64,000 bases of DNA from Lethocerus indicus (Eukaryota; Arthropoda; Insecta; Hemiptera; Belostomatidae), in the NCBI GenBank assembly GCA_019843655.1, contig JACDQD010000006.1, forward strand, positions 9,044,034-9,108,033, written 5' to 3'. Of this stretch, positions 1 through 11,423 are shown piece after piece. Position numbers and translations under genes: made by a program. The notes under the pieces were generated by a model. The model was not told the DNA's origin. It made no database searches and saw only the letters and a list, made by a program, of their open reading frames with translations. How positions within the stretch are numbered: position 1 is the first letter of the stretch; each line of letters starts with the position of its first letter.

Positions 1-1
1 C

Positions 2-70
2 CCGCCGCATTACCCGCCACCGCCGCCGCCACAGCCACCGCCTCAACGATACACCCCCGCCCCGACTTGA
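2..70 (+). CDS. 3' end of a proline-rich reading frame (partial, tentative)
   Basis: The frame starting at base 2 reads 22 codons dominated by Pro (with His-Tyr, Gln, Arg-Tyr and Thr near the end) and stops at TGA 68-70. It is cut by the left window edge, so its start, length and exon structure are unknown. It resembles the proline-rich tails of genes 1 and 2 in this window, but those are on the minus strand and no specific homology can be claimed. A foldback element begins only about 20 bases after the stop, so any 3' UTR would contain that insertion. The stretch is short and compositionally biased, so it could equally be non-coding CCG/CCA repeat. Confidence is low to moderate. Confidence 0.3.
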   Translation, partial: PPHYPPPPPPQPPPQRYTPAPT

Positions 71-89
71 CCTCCCAACATCTACCGTA

Positions 90-572
90 TTAGCGAACTA
101 CTCTTTGAGTAAACCCACTCTTTGAGTAAACTGTTAATCCACAACTCTGTCCTAAGGTAGTGATCGACAAGCTCTGTCATCACACTTCCTTAGCTCGATT
201 CGTCTCTTCAGCCAAGATTTATATCTGATATGACAATTTCCCAGTTTGCGGTCAAAGACAAAGGAAAACTGCGCCTTTTGGCGCCCAAAGTGTGGAGGAT
301 CGGACAACAGGAAAATTCGCTGAATCCGTTACCTCTTTACACCGGGTTTGCCTTGTGGCTTGCTCCCGTCAAGGTTCGCAAAAGCATATTCGCTTATTAA
401 GTTTGGTCTGTTTCGACTTCGATTCGTCTCTTCAGCTAAGGAAGTGTGATGACAGAGCTTGTCGATCACTACCTTAGGACAGAGTTGTGGATTAACAGTT
501 TACTCAAAGAGTGGCTTTACTCAAAGAGTGATTTACTCCAAGAGTGGCTTTACTCAAAGAGTAGTTTGCTAA
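90..572. mobile_element. Foldback/MITE-like element with ACTCTTTGAGTAAA arms
   Basis: The left arm (about 90-194) and right arm (about 434-572) are inverted copies. Both contain the CTAAGGAAGTGTGATGACAG segment, the stretch around TCGATCACTACCTTAGGACA, and the 14-bp unit ACTCTTTGAGTAAA. The left arm has two copies of the 14-bp unit and the right arm has four imperfect ones, so the arms differ in length. The outer ends read TTAGCGAACTAC and its near inverse GTAGTTTGCTAA. A non-inverted segment of about 240 bases lies between the arms and has no credible gene. The structure fits a non-autonomous DNA transposon; the superfamily is not determined. CTACCGTATTA occurs just before the left end and again at 652-662, which may be coincidental. 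Confidence 0.75.
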
Positions 573-2723
573 ATTAATCCCTTCGGAAAATACATGATTG
601 TTCGCTGCGGCAAAATCGCTTTGCAGTTTGAACTTTGATGTAAAACTTCCACCTACCGTATTAATTCCGCTATAAATACTAGGGAGAGATGTGCAGCCTC
701 CTTATAGACGTATACGTTAATCGGGAGAAACCGATCGCCTCGGTAAACATGGTAATTCCGAATGAAATTCGTGTTGGAATATACTAATTTCAACAGCGAT
801 CGTATACTTCAACGAAATTTTATTTTTGTTACATGAGAAATTTTTCCTCATTGACACGCCAATGGATCGAATAGTGAGCATTTAATAGAGTGTCAATCGA
901 AAGTGACAATCGGAATCTCTTATTATTGAATCGTTGTCTCCCCGAGGAAACCCCGCAACGAATAGAGGGGAGTTCGGCAGCCCGCGTGAAGTTCATAAAA
1001 TAAGTTCTGAAAATATATCTTGAGATAAGAAAAAATAAAATGTTAAATGTGCGGTGTCTTCTGTCGCGTACAGAACATCCGTTTCGGGCCGAAAAAGGAA
1101 ACGTAAGCCTCGGTCAAGGCGGTAATTAAATTCCGCTCTATGACGGCGCTAATACTAAAACCCGCACAACGCGTATTGCCGAATTGCAGAACCGCCGCGC
1201 CGTACTCACCCTCCGAAATTAATCCCCGTGTACTAATAGTTGGAGGGATTTGTGTACATTTTATTTTTACGGCGTTATATGAATTTCAGTCAACCATAAT
1301 TAAGTAACAAATTCAAATAATTAATAAATAAATATTAAATCCGTTATCGATGCATTGACTGCGAGTCTAACGCGTTCTGATAAAACACTGAAACGTTTTA
1401 ATTTAAAAATATCATTATTCAATAAGAAATAACGATTCGTAAAAAAATATCACCATTTAGTTTCTTTTATCTTGACATTGTTCATTGCCTGATACAGGTT
1501 GATCCCTGGAAATCACCAAATAATGTTGAGAGCCATAACCGATTTTTATTATTGAATTGTTGTGCGGGTTTATTCAAGGAAATTGTTGTTGTTTATTCCG
1601 TCCACTTTACCCTTCGGGTAACATTTTGAGCATGCGGCGTCCACAGTGACGTATAATTAAATGTAGCGTTGCAGTCCAGCGGGAAACTCGGCTGCCGATG
1701 CTTGGCCAAGGAATTATACAAGCGGGGGTATAGCTCTCGCCAAATTAGATCACGTTGGCTCTCCCTGTTTACATGCTTACAAGGGTGGTTTCAGCTGTTT
1801 CAGTTCTCGAGACTCAATTTCAGCAACCCGAAACGACACGTATTCTCCACCTTTCCCCGAACATGTTTTCTCCCCGAGGAAACCACCCCCTACCGAATGG
1901 TGGAATCCTCCACCGGACACGAATGTATAAATGCGCCTCGAAACTTATAATACTCACAGTGGAAGTCGGAACATTCCCGTTCCGAGGTTATTATAAGCGT
2001 GGAACGGTAGAAAGGGAGGAAGTTTCAGCGAAACAAATGAGTAAGGCATTCAGTATTCGAAGTACACTTCTTAAGAAAACCGTAACAAGCGAAGTTTAAA
2101 CAATACTCTTGAAAGAAGTCTGCTCGGCTCAAAGGCTACCCCGTAGAAGTCATTGCTGGTAATTATATCGGGATCAGAGCACAAACAGATAACAAAGCAG
2201 ATGCTCAATACACGTTACGACCATAGGTAATAATCACAAATAACTAAAATAATGAATGTACATTTTTGTACATATGTTATTAGTGTACCGCATTCTACTG
2301 TTTATATTTATATTGATGATATGTTTACAACTTATTTAAAATTATTTCCTCAGTAGATGATTCTGTTCGCCTATCGATTACATAGGCCTGTGTAGGTGTA
2401 CTTTAAAAGGGATGTTTAATGGTGAACAGAAAATGGGTAAACGGAGAGTGAATTACGTTTCATGGCGTCGCAGATGTGAATGAGAGAGGCCAACAATGTT
2501 GATCAAGAGAATGACAGGGTCCCGTTCCCGTTCGAGGGTCTACAATAATAGAGTCCTCCAATTTTCATTAAACTTCAATTGCCGCCAACTGTTGTAGGAA
2601 CATTGTCGAAGCCCGGTTGGTGACCTCCCGCGCCCCCCACTGGGTGAACTTAAGAAGGCCTCGGGCGAGCCGCCGAGTTGTGAATCTCTCGGCAATAAAT
2701 CCATAGTTATCGCAAGGGGAACG
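573..2723. other. Non-coding, AT-rich interval
   Basis: No gene is supported here. Two overlapping plus-strand frames at 1669-2099 have neither start context, splice sites nor a recognisable domain. A 16-bp direct repeat (TCTCCCCGAGGAAACC) occurs at 937-952 and 1869-1884. A related TTATTATTGAATYGTTGT phrase precedes the first copy and recurs near 1547. Confidence 0.6.
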
Positions 2724-2730
2724 CTCTCTC

Positions 2731-2785
<55 letters not shown>
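2724..2785. repeat. (CT)n microsatellite
   Basis: An almost pure CT dinucleotide run of about 60 bases with one TCGC interruption. A second impure pyrimidine stretch lies at about 2891-2928. On the minus strand the run is GA-rich, the type of site bound by GAGA-factor proteins in insects; that role is only a possibility. It creates spurious Arg-Glu repeat frames on the minus strand. Confidence 0.95.
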
Positions 2786-2788
<3 letters not shown>

Positions 2789-3436
2789 CTCGATAAGGAC
2801 CCCGCCCCCGCCCCCGCCCCCCGCCAACCGGAATATTCATGAGGTTTAAAAGGGGGCTGTGTGCGAACGGGGGCGGCAGACGCGTGTATTGGTCCCTCTC
2901 TCTCCCTCTCACCCTCCCTCTCTCTCTCAAAGCCCTAAATGAGTCCCGGCGAAGGGAATAAGTTAGAGCGGAATCCTCAATAATATCCGGGATTGCGGGG
3001 GCCGAGAGGGGGCGGGGTACCTGCCTCACCCCTCCCCCGGCCAAATGCCCGGGACCCTCTGAATCATAAGTAGAGGTGGGCTCTGAATAGGGCCGCGATT
3101 CGCAATAAGTTTGCCGACACCCACCGAAGCTGATTGTACGCCTCGACGGACCCCAATATTCCTGTGCGTTCTTAATCTCCTGGGTATACACACGGGCCAC
3201 CAAGTCTTTAACGTGCGAACGTCTCATGGTCAAACCTCCATTTCGCCGAACACATTTACACACCTGTAAAGGAATATTGCATAATACGTTTTAATGTCGA
3301 ATCTATCTTTTATTTAGAATTTTACTGCCTAAGTTAATCTTTTGCGAAGTGGGGAATAATTCTGTCCATTAATTCAATTTAAAGTTCGGTATATAAAGAA
3401 TATAAACCGTATACAGGTCTCGGTCCTGTGCCCTCC

Positions 3437-3475
3437 GGAATTCTAGAGGTTTGAATTTCAAAGCTCTAGAATTCC
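3437..3475. repeat. 39-bp near-perfect palindrome
   Basis: The outer arms GGAATTCTAGAG (3437-3448) and CTCTAGAATTCC (3464-3475) are perfect inverse complements. Inside them, after one G/G mismatch, TTTGAA and TTCAAA pair around a single central T. That gives 18 paired positions out of 19 per side. It could form a cruciform or be a symmetric protein-binding site. No coding context. Confidence 0.9.
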
Positions 3476-3999
3476 CCCTCAGTATATAATTAATTGTATA
3501 ATATTAAACGCCGAAGAGAGCGTGAAGGGAACTTCAATCCGGAATTGCGTACAAAGCTGTATTCATGGCAATACCGAAATGAGGTAGCCGCCCTCGGAAG
3601 TGGTCGTGGTAAGGGGTGGTAGAAGGGAGTGGAATATCGGGGGAAATAACGATAGCCGGTGGATGGCTCATTAAATTCCGGCTGGCGTCCATATTTTCTG
3701 GGCAACTGAACAAAGGGCCGAACGGAGCCGTTTAATGCCGGGCCCGGCGGTACTACCGGGGAAAAACTAAGCTATACAGGCGGCCCCGCTATCTCCTTCT
3801 GCCCGCTTCCCTTCAAGAAAATTGAGCCTTCCTAAATAGGACATAAAACTTGAATGCGGCCCATTCTTTTTAATGCGAATACATGTGTGCGCGTACCTAG
3901 CCCGAACGTCTTTGTGTATAGTGCAGCTCTAGGTAAGAACCGAAATGGCTTCCATTGTAAATCCACGACATTGACCAATTTATTTGATTAAGTTTATTG

Positions 4000-4067
4000 T
4001 ACATTTAAATGTATCGACATTGAAACAATATGTGGAAATATGATTATTGAACATTAAAATGTTCAAT
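4000..4067. repeat. Two adjacent AT-rich palindromes
   Basis: TACATTTAAATGTA at 4000-4013 is a perfect 14-bp palindrome. ATTGAACATT at 4046-4055 and AATGTTCAAT at 4058-4067 are perfect arms separated by two A's. They lie within 70 bases of each other in unannotated AT-rich DNA. Confidence 0.8.
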
Positions 4068-7000
4068 TATAACATTATGTAAATTTCTCGGTAGAAAATG
4101 TACGATACTGGAGAGTTTGTTTTAAATTTATTTTTCCACTTTACCTGATTCTGATACTGATTCTGATATTCGCTAATTTCGGCTCTGGCTTTGACAAAAT
4201 TTCAGTGTTTCACAACGGGGCATTAATCATGGCGGGTATTTCTGTTGGGCGGGTCGTTGTCTCAATAGATGATAAATCTATGTCTTAGCATATAATGCCG
4301 GCGCGGTGGGGGGCGGCAGCGGGGGCGGGGACGCTCACAATAAACCTAGTTTTAATTAAATGCCAGTTGATGGGGCGACCATTTCCTGAAGCTAATGGTC
4401 CGTGAGTCAATTTATTTTTCCCCGGTTGTCACCGCCCAGCGCCACGCTCCATTATGTAATCCTTAATACACAAAAACGCTGACGACGCTCCCTCCCATTG
4501 TGGCCCAATGAATACAAATTCATTCGATTAACATCAAGCTCCCGTCTCAACCTACTTCCCCGCATTGATTCAATCTCTAGATTATGAGCCCTCCCCCCCC
4601 ACCCCTCGTTCAATTAACTGCCCGCATAAACGAGGCTAAACGGGATGAATAGCTCGACTGTAAAGAATGACACGCTTTCCGTTCGGCGGACAGATTATAA
4701 GCACGGAATCATCGGACCGAATAATAGCGATTACAATGATGTGATTTGATTCCGAAATGTTGATTTCCCCGGGTATCAGATAATGGCGAATTATTCGGCT
4801 CTAGAATACTGCCGCCGGATGCGAAAGGGTAACAAGTGGCGCTAGAAGGATTACTGTTTTGTTTTTTGAACGCGATCAATACACTAATAACGGGCAGGAA
4901 TATTTCAAGGGTGTTATATAGAAAGAGGAACGGGAACAAAGTTGAACCAATTCCGGGTGTGACATTAGAAACGAATTAATAAAATCCGCTGCCCCTTTGT
5001 CGGCCCTTAGATTTAAGCGCGGTCCCTTATGGAATCGGGGCACGTTCGGGGAGCGCCCGTGTTTGGTGCCTATAGAGAGGCGGCGGGCAAGAGGGGATAT
5101 TTGATTTACACCGTCGTTTTTCAAGTAGGGGGCGGGCGAGGGCGCGACGGGGGTGGAAGGGGCGGCGCCTCGTTGTAAAGAAGGAGGTGACGTTTTTGAA
5201 ATTGAGTTTGTCCTCAGCTGGCGGCCCCCCATTCGCCCCGTATCCGTTGCCAATTTATGCAAATTCCCCGGGCTGTATTTGCTCCGATAAACCGGTGCAT
5301 AGTGGGCGGGCGGAGAGGCCTTGATCACAATGCTCGGCTGAATAAAACATGCTTCAGCCTCCGCCACCGCCTCCGCCTCCTCCACCGCCCTTGCCTCCTT
5401 CCCCCACGACGCCGTCGACACTGCCGGGGAGTTCACTCATTGAAGCCCCACTTCACAGTAACTCCCGACAGACACCTGATCCGGATTTCCTTTTCTGCCA
5501 AAGGATAATTTCATCCTCAGCGGACGGCCAAATTCCCTTCAGTGTCGTCCTATATTTTTTCGTTCAATTTTGGTACTATTATTTAACCACTTAATTGCCT
5601 CACGCGTAATTAAAAAGACTTACTTAAGCTGGAAGTAATGTGTTTGAAGATTATTTATTGCGAAACTGGATAATAAAAAAATAACTCCCTCGATCTGTTA
5701 TTCATGGCATAAATACCCGGATCCGATGGAAGTTGGAATAAAATTATCGGGTATTTCGCTCTTACTGTTCTGTAATTTAAAATTCTACCGTCTGTTTACC
5801 TTCAAACCGCGTTAATTTGTCATTATTTCACGCTCGTCGTATAATTAGTGTCCGCTTAATGAGCTACTTTAAATAATATTTTGATCGAGTAATTATTTCG
5901 GCTTAATTTACCGGCTTTACTACCCTAATTTGCGCGTTATCTGCTATTTTAAGGAGGCGTTCAAATGTTTCTCCCTCAAATCGTAATCTTCAAAAAAAAA
6001 ACAAATCTGGAACTACTGTAAATCGTCGAGCCGGGTTGGAATATAATCATTTATTATTTACTCATAATGTCCAATGTATGATATAGACCTGCCAGTATAT
6101 AAGTGGGGCATTTAAGCTTGTTGTTCGCTTGATCTGTGTCTTTATAGTCACTGTATTTGGTATATCGTCGATATATTTGGTGTATCGTGATATGATATGA
6201 GTGGAATATAACTAAGAAAGTAAGCTAAGCTAACGAACCCGTATCGAGTTTTCGACGCGGAAATAAAGGAGCGAGTTTGGGGGCTGCGTTCACGCTTATA
6301 GCTTACGCTACTCGGGCCGCCCGTAAAGCCGTTACGATCAAACATCGGGGGTCAGGGCGTGGTGTTAGTCTCTGGGGGATACCGCCGGCTGATTACTAAT
6401 ACATAAGGTTAGCTACAACGTCGGAGCGGGCCGGGGAATTCGTGCCCCCTTCCCGCAAACTCAAACAGAGAGAGAACAGTTCCTGGGGGTTTGTTTTGGT
6501 GGACGTATTGTATCAATTGTTTGGGGGGCCGCGAGTGCCCGCCTGTTTAAGCAATATTAGCCACCACCCCCCCGCCCTACTTCCTCTCCCCGGCACAAAT
6601 CTAAACCCGACCCCCCCAATTATTGTCCCATCGGTTCCTTAACCCGAGTGCTGAATTTTTAAAGCCAATCGGCGCCCTCTTCTCCCGTGCGACCCCTTCC
6701 GCCAAACCCCTCCGTTACATTTCCCAGGAGGCCGTGCGGTGAGACAAGAGTGGGATTTTTATGAATTTTCTATTTCCTAACCGAGAATAAAACCTACGCC
6801 CCTAAATTGGATTGCTCGACGAAACTTAACGCGGTTTCTACACAAAGCACCTCATATTGGCATTGATTAGGCGTGTAATTATCCAAACCGTTAATAGTGT
6901 AATCTTATCAACTTTACTACTACACTTTTAAATTCGTGATTACGAAAGTTCCTTCCTACACACGGATTTTTAACTATTTCAAATTAATTTGTTATAACGG

Positions 7001-7279
7001 CTCAAATACCGGACAGTTCGAAAAGTTCGAGTACTTTGAGAGGATTCGGACTCGACGATTAACGCCGAGAAAATATAATTCCGCCCCGAAAAGTTAATTT
7101 TGTTGTTTGTTTTAAACGAAGCGGCGGTGGCCTACCGACAGACGGGGAAACGTACGAACCCGATAATCGAATTTGGGAAGGAGAGGAAGAGAAAAAGGTA
7201 GTATTGTGGGGGTGAAGAGGGCACGTCCTAATCAGGTTGGGGGCCCTCCGTGTCCGTTTGACGTGTTGTTCTCAAACAT

Positions 7280-7660
7280 ATACACCGCCCACTCGCCCTC
7301 TCCCCGCCCCCTCGGCCGCCCCTCACCATCCCCCTTCACCCGACCCCACGCCACGGCCCAAAAGGCACTCTCTTTCATCTTCAGTTTCGCTTCATTAGGC
7401 GGCCGATCAAAATCGAATTACCCCTCCCGGCCCCAGCCACCTAACACTGGGGGGCCCCCGCTGACCCTCGCTCATCTTTCCCCGCCGGCGCCTCTCCTCC
7501 ACCCCCCACTACCCCCACTACCCCTCTCCTAATCGACTCAACAACTTTGCAGCCCTCTCGAGGGCCAGAGCGAGAAAGGGAGAGAGAGAAAAAGAGGGAG
7601 ATATACAGGGACGTGGAGAGGAGGCGGAACAGAGAGAGTGAGAGAGAGAGAGGAGGGGTC
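7280..7660. repeat. Pyrimidine-rich block followed by GA-rich block
   Basis: From about 7280 to 7530 the plus strand is dominated by C and T, with long CCCC runs. From about 7557 to 7660 it switches to purines (GAGAGA, GGAG). The switch is a sharp strand-asymmetry boundary near 7545-7557. The open frames seen here on both strands are Pro- or Ser/Leu-rich composition artefacts. Confidence 0.7.
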
Positions 7661-8568
7661 CAAAGTCGGCCCCTGCCCCTTATTGAACCTCCTCGGCCGA
7701 AATAACCGCCCCTTACCCCCACCAACGGCTTGATCGGGCCCCGGTCACGGCGATGATACCGGGATCAAATGCGGGATGAAAACCCTATTTGGAGCTTTGA
7801 GACCCCCATCAGTAACGCCATTTTGTTTTCGACCCGTGACCGCTTTCCGCATCGGGTCCCAGTGGATATTTTATTAAAGGCCGATCGTTAGATTTAGAGA
7901 TATCTCGTTTTATTCCCGTCCCTTCTATATTGTGATATATTTATTAACTTTCTAGTCGAGGGGTCCGCAATCTGCTTAAACTTGAGTTACAGATTCAGAT
8001 TCGATCCTTTTAAAAACTCATAGTGGAAAGTTTACTTAAGCCTAAGGTTGAAACTACTAATATGGGGGGACAAACAGCTTAAGGGCGTAAGGGTCAGTTC
8101 AGCGTTTTATTAAAAACCTTTATTAAATAGCGATGAATCTGGGCTTCTTAATAGCTATCAGGAAGATCCTGTAAAAGGATGTGCACCACTGGGCCTTTAC
8201 TTCAGCAATGGACGAGAAAACTGTAATGGAGGTCAGTGAGACTAGGGCACCCCTTCCAATCGGTTGCGTTCTTTAGGAATGACTGTCGTAGAGTGGGGGG
8301 CGGGGGGAGGCAGAACAAAAAACTGAATTTGCGCGATAACGGAGCGGCCGCCGCCCGTTTCATTACAAATAAGAATTGTCGGTTCTACAAAAGGGAAATA
8401 ATTCTATCAGGAAGCGGAGGGGCGACCGAGAGAGGCCTTTGATTGTGCACAGAACACGATTGGAACCCTAATATATTTCATTGGTCCAATATTGAGACCA
8501 ACAGCTTCTGTCTCCCTCCCTCTCTCTCGCTGGGTATCAAGCTCTTTTTCTCTCCCCTTCTCCCTCCT

Positions 8569-8570
<2 letters not shown>

Positions 8571-8600
<30 letters not shown>
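8571..8600. repeat. (CT)n microsatellite
   Basis: A pure CT run of about 30 bases, preceded by shorter impure pyrimidine stretches from about 8510. No coding function is apparent. Confidence 0.9.
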
Positions 8601-8601
<1 letters not shown>

Positions 8602-10356
8602 GAACTTCTTTATTTATTGGACGAGGCAATAGCCGAGAGAGGCCCGGCCAGAAACTGTTTTTGCCCTCCCTCCTCATCCTAATCCCCTTTTCCAGAACCC
8701 TCAGCTACCCCTTCTCTCCCGGCATGCGAACAATATCTGTCTCCATGACCCCAACCCTACAATCTACCGTTCCGGCGCTGAGTTTTTTTTATATCGTTAT
8801 TATTCCGAATAGTCCCCCATTCCGAATTTAATCCTGACAGATTCTAGGCATTAAAACCGGCCTTAGATAAAAGTTTTAAATATTTAGGATTGGAGGACAA
8901 TGATCAGTCAGGCGAACTTCGTAATGCCATCTGGGTACAAAGACTGAAAAATCGATTCCTTGCGATTCATCCGTAATAAGTTTCGGTTTTTATAAATGTT
9001 TATTCGGAAACAATTAATATATTTATAAGCTTTATATCTCTATTATTATCGAGTCAGTTATTAGCGGAAAGGTTGCGACACAACCCATTTATAGATCTAG
9101 TTACAACTAAATAGGTCCGTCAATAATGAAAATGAGAAGCGGGGTTAGAATTAATTTATCACTCTTAATCGTCCACTCTCGTAATTACCGGCGCGATAAC
9201 GTGCAATTTTCAAACTATCACCACCGGGGAATACAATAAAATATTAAGCTAATGATTCCCCTCGAAACCCAATTAGGAATATAGCGATGGGGGCAATTTC
9301 GGAATTCATTCTTTCCGCTCACGCTACGTTAAATTTTACAACGCGATAATGCAAATAATACAAGCCTCGACCCAAGGGAGTCTGGCCAGTCTCGCTGGAA
9401 CAGCTTAACCGAATTATGCTTCGGTTGAATTATCGCCGGTACCATTTTGTTGAAACATTGGCTCAATTCGAAGGGGAACACCTGAGCGCTGGCCGTTATT
9501 CCGTATTTGGCCCGACTACGAGTGTGTAATTTTATGTTGGGCCACTCCTATGTGTTTTCGGTATCCTTTCTCGCATCTTTCAGCATTCGAATCCATGCTA
9601 ACGCCCGTGCTAGTTTCAGATCTAGAATTTTATTCCAATGTTCGAAACAGAACTATCGTTCACTATTGTTTGGCCTGACTTTAAATAATTAATTGGAAAT
9701 TACCGAGAGAGGAGGTCTTTTCTTATTATTGAATAGCAATTAGCTACTATTATCGAATTGTTAATTATAAATTCATTACGCGTTGATAGGTTTCAGTACG
9801 CTCCCAGTGATCAAATAACAGGAATTTGACTAATTGATAACATTACAGAGCTTTTAAATATTTATAGATTATGTAACCATTATTAGTGAATCAATCGACC
9901 ATAAAAAAAAGGATTGAAATAGGATAGGGATGTGTGTCGCTTAAAGAAACATTATATTTACACTGTGGGCTATGATCGAACTGAGGCCGTTCAAAGCAGA
10001 ATATGATATATGAGTGGGCGGACACATTTGTTATAAGTGGTGGAAGGGAGGCGAGTGGAGTGGAGTGACTATTGTGGGCCGGGGACTTCCTCCGGGAAGG
10101 GCGGGCTAAGGCGCCAATAAAAGGGCATTTGTCATTTCTACCTTCGTTGAAATCGAGCCCTCTATAGATATGTACACTTCGGATGATATAGGGCTGACAG
10201 CGAAACTTTTGTATAAATTTATATTTCCCTTTTTTACGCCGAGTTCTTATCTTTAGGAATATGAGATGGCCGCCGGGCGGACACCTACATTTTGAGTCGG
10301 TTTTCCGCATCAATGGAACCCATCCCTTCCAGCTTTATTTACAGGACCAAGGAACA

Positions 10357-10390
10357 GTGTGGATCATGGAGTATTATACTCATGATACAC
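10357..10390. repeat. Bulged hairpin / imperfect palindrome
   Basis: GTGT, ATCAT and GAGTAT pair in order with ATACTC, ATGAT and ACAC around a single central T. The left side has small bulges (GG and G). The stem totals about 15 pairs. Confidence 0.65.
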
Positions 10391-11246
10391 TATCTAATAT
10401 TGCCCATTATACAAGTTAAGTCGGAGATTCTCGACCCCTCACCGGCATTGACTAACGATTGTTCAATTTGAGTCGGCCTTGTAATTATTGGATTATTTAT
10501 AGAACAATCCTTCCTTAGGGTTTTCGGATCCCAAACGGAACAACCATATCAATCTTCAGAGATTCTCCAGTTTTTGTCCGGATAGCGTTATGGTTTTTTT
10601 TTGGAAAGAATACTATACGATAGAAAAAAAATTGTTATGTACAGATATGTAGTTTAAGCACACTCAGCTTCCTAATTATTTACGGAAGTAACTCTGGCCG
10701 CCAGTTAATAATTCTGCAGTGTTGGACACAATAATTACATTCCGTCCTGTAATTGAATTGTCACTTATGCCGGTCATTGTGTTTGGTTAAAACCCCTTTA
10801 GTCCGATGGCGGCGGGCTCGACTCTAAATTGCATCAGGTCCTGGCCGCCTCCCCCCCCGCCGCCTCTCCCTCCACCTTGTTAACCCCGCTAAGCCCCACA
10901 TCGAATGGCCCCCACCGGCGGGACCTCTAATTCAAAATAGATTGATTCGAACCTAAACGGTCATACCCACGGAAATTTAAATTACCGCTATTTGGTTTCG
11001 GGAACGGCTGTCCCGGATTCGCGCTGCGGTTCTTTTGTCTGCCGCCACGGCCACGCTGTCCACGAGCGCCTATTGGCCAAACGCGGATATATTGTTTACC
11101 AGTCATTAATTCGTAATAATGAGTGACGAAATTAAATTGTTGGGATAACCGCGACGTTGTAATTTCGCTTGCAGCACCGCTTTTAATATCTCGGCACGGG
11201 TAATTCAGGAAATTGAATAGTTATGTGCCAACAATGAGAATACAAC

Positions 11247-11277
11247 ATTACACGGACTACGGCGTAGTCCATGTAAT
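11247..11277. repeat. 31-bp near-perfect palindrome
   Basis: ATTACACGGACTACG (11247-11261) and CGTAGTCCATGTAAT (11263-11277) are inverse complements except at one position, around a single central G. It lies in unannotated DNA. Confidence 0.85.
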
Positions 11278-11405
11278 TTTAATCAAATTATTGCCGCTAA
11301 ACATTAATTATATCCCGAATAACTATTATTAAATTTCACTACTCTAACGTTCCAGAATTAGCTAAATAGCATCTCATTATAAATTCGACTTACTAAAGCG
11401 TATAT

Positions 11406-11423
11406 ATTAATGAATTCATTAAT
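11406..11423. repeat. 18-bp perfect palindrome with ATTA cores
   Basis: ATTAATGAATTCATTAAT is perfectly self-complementary. It contains inverted ATTA/TAAT cores of the kind recognised by homeodomain proteins. In AT-rich DNA this may be chance. Confidence 0.75.

Larger units (their letters stand above)
2929..7279. other. Non-coding interval with GC-rich islands
   Basis: No gene is supported. Long frames at 2568-3263 and 4876-5436 (minus strand) lie in GC-rich DNA and show no domain or splice support. A CCGCCACCGCCTCCGCC-type trinucleotide tract lies at about 5357-5400. Palindromes at 3437-3475 and 4000-4067 are listed separately. A 15-base palindrome (TATATCG, T, CGATATA) lies at 6161-6175. 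Confidence 0.55.

Noticed and set aside
2568..3263. 231-codon minus-strand open frame
   Set aside because: Much of it is Arg-Glu repeat from the (CT)n tract and GC-rich island; no domain, signal peptide, promoter or splice support.
4876..5436. 186-codon minus-strand open frame
   Set aside because: Longest non-repetitive frame outside the gene cluster, but its start lies opposite a CCG/CCT trinucleotide tract and it lacks recognisable domains or splice sites. It remains possible but unsupported.
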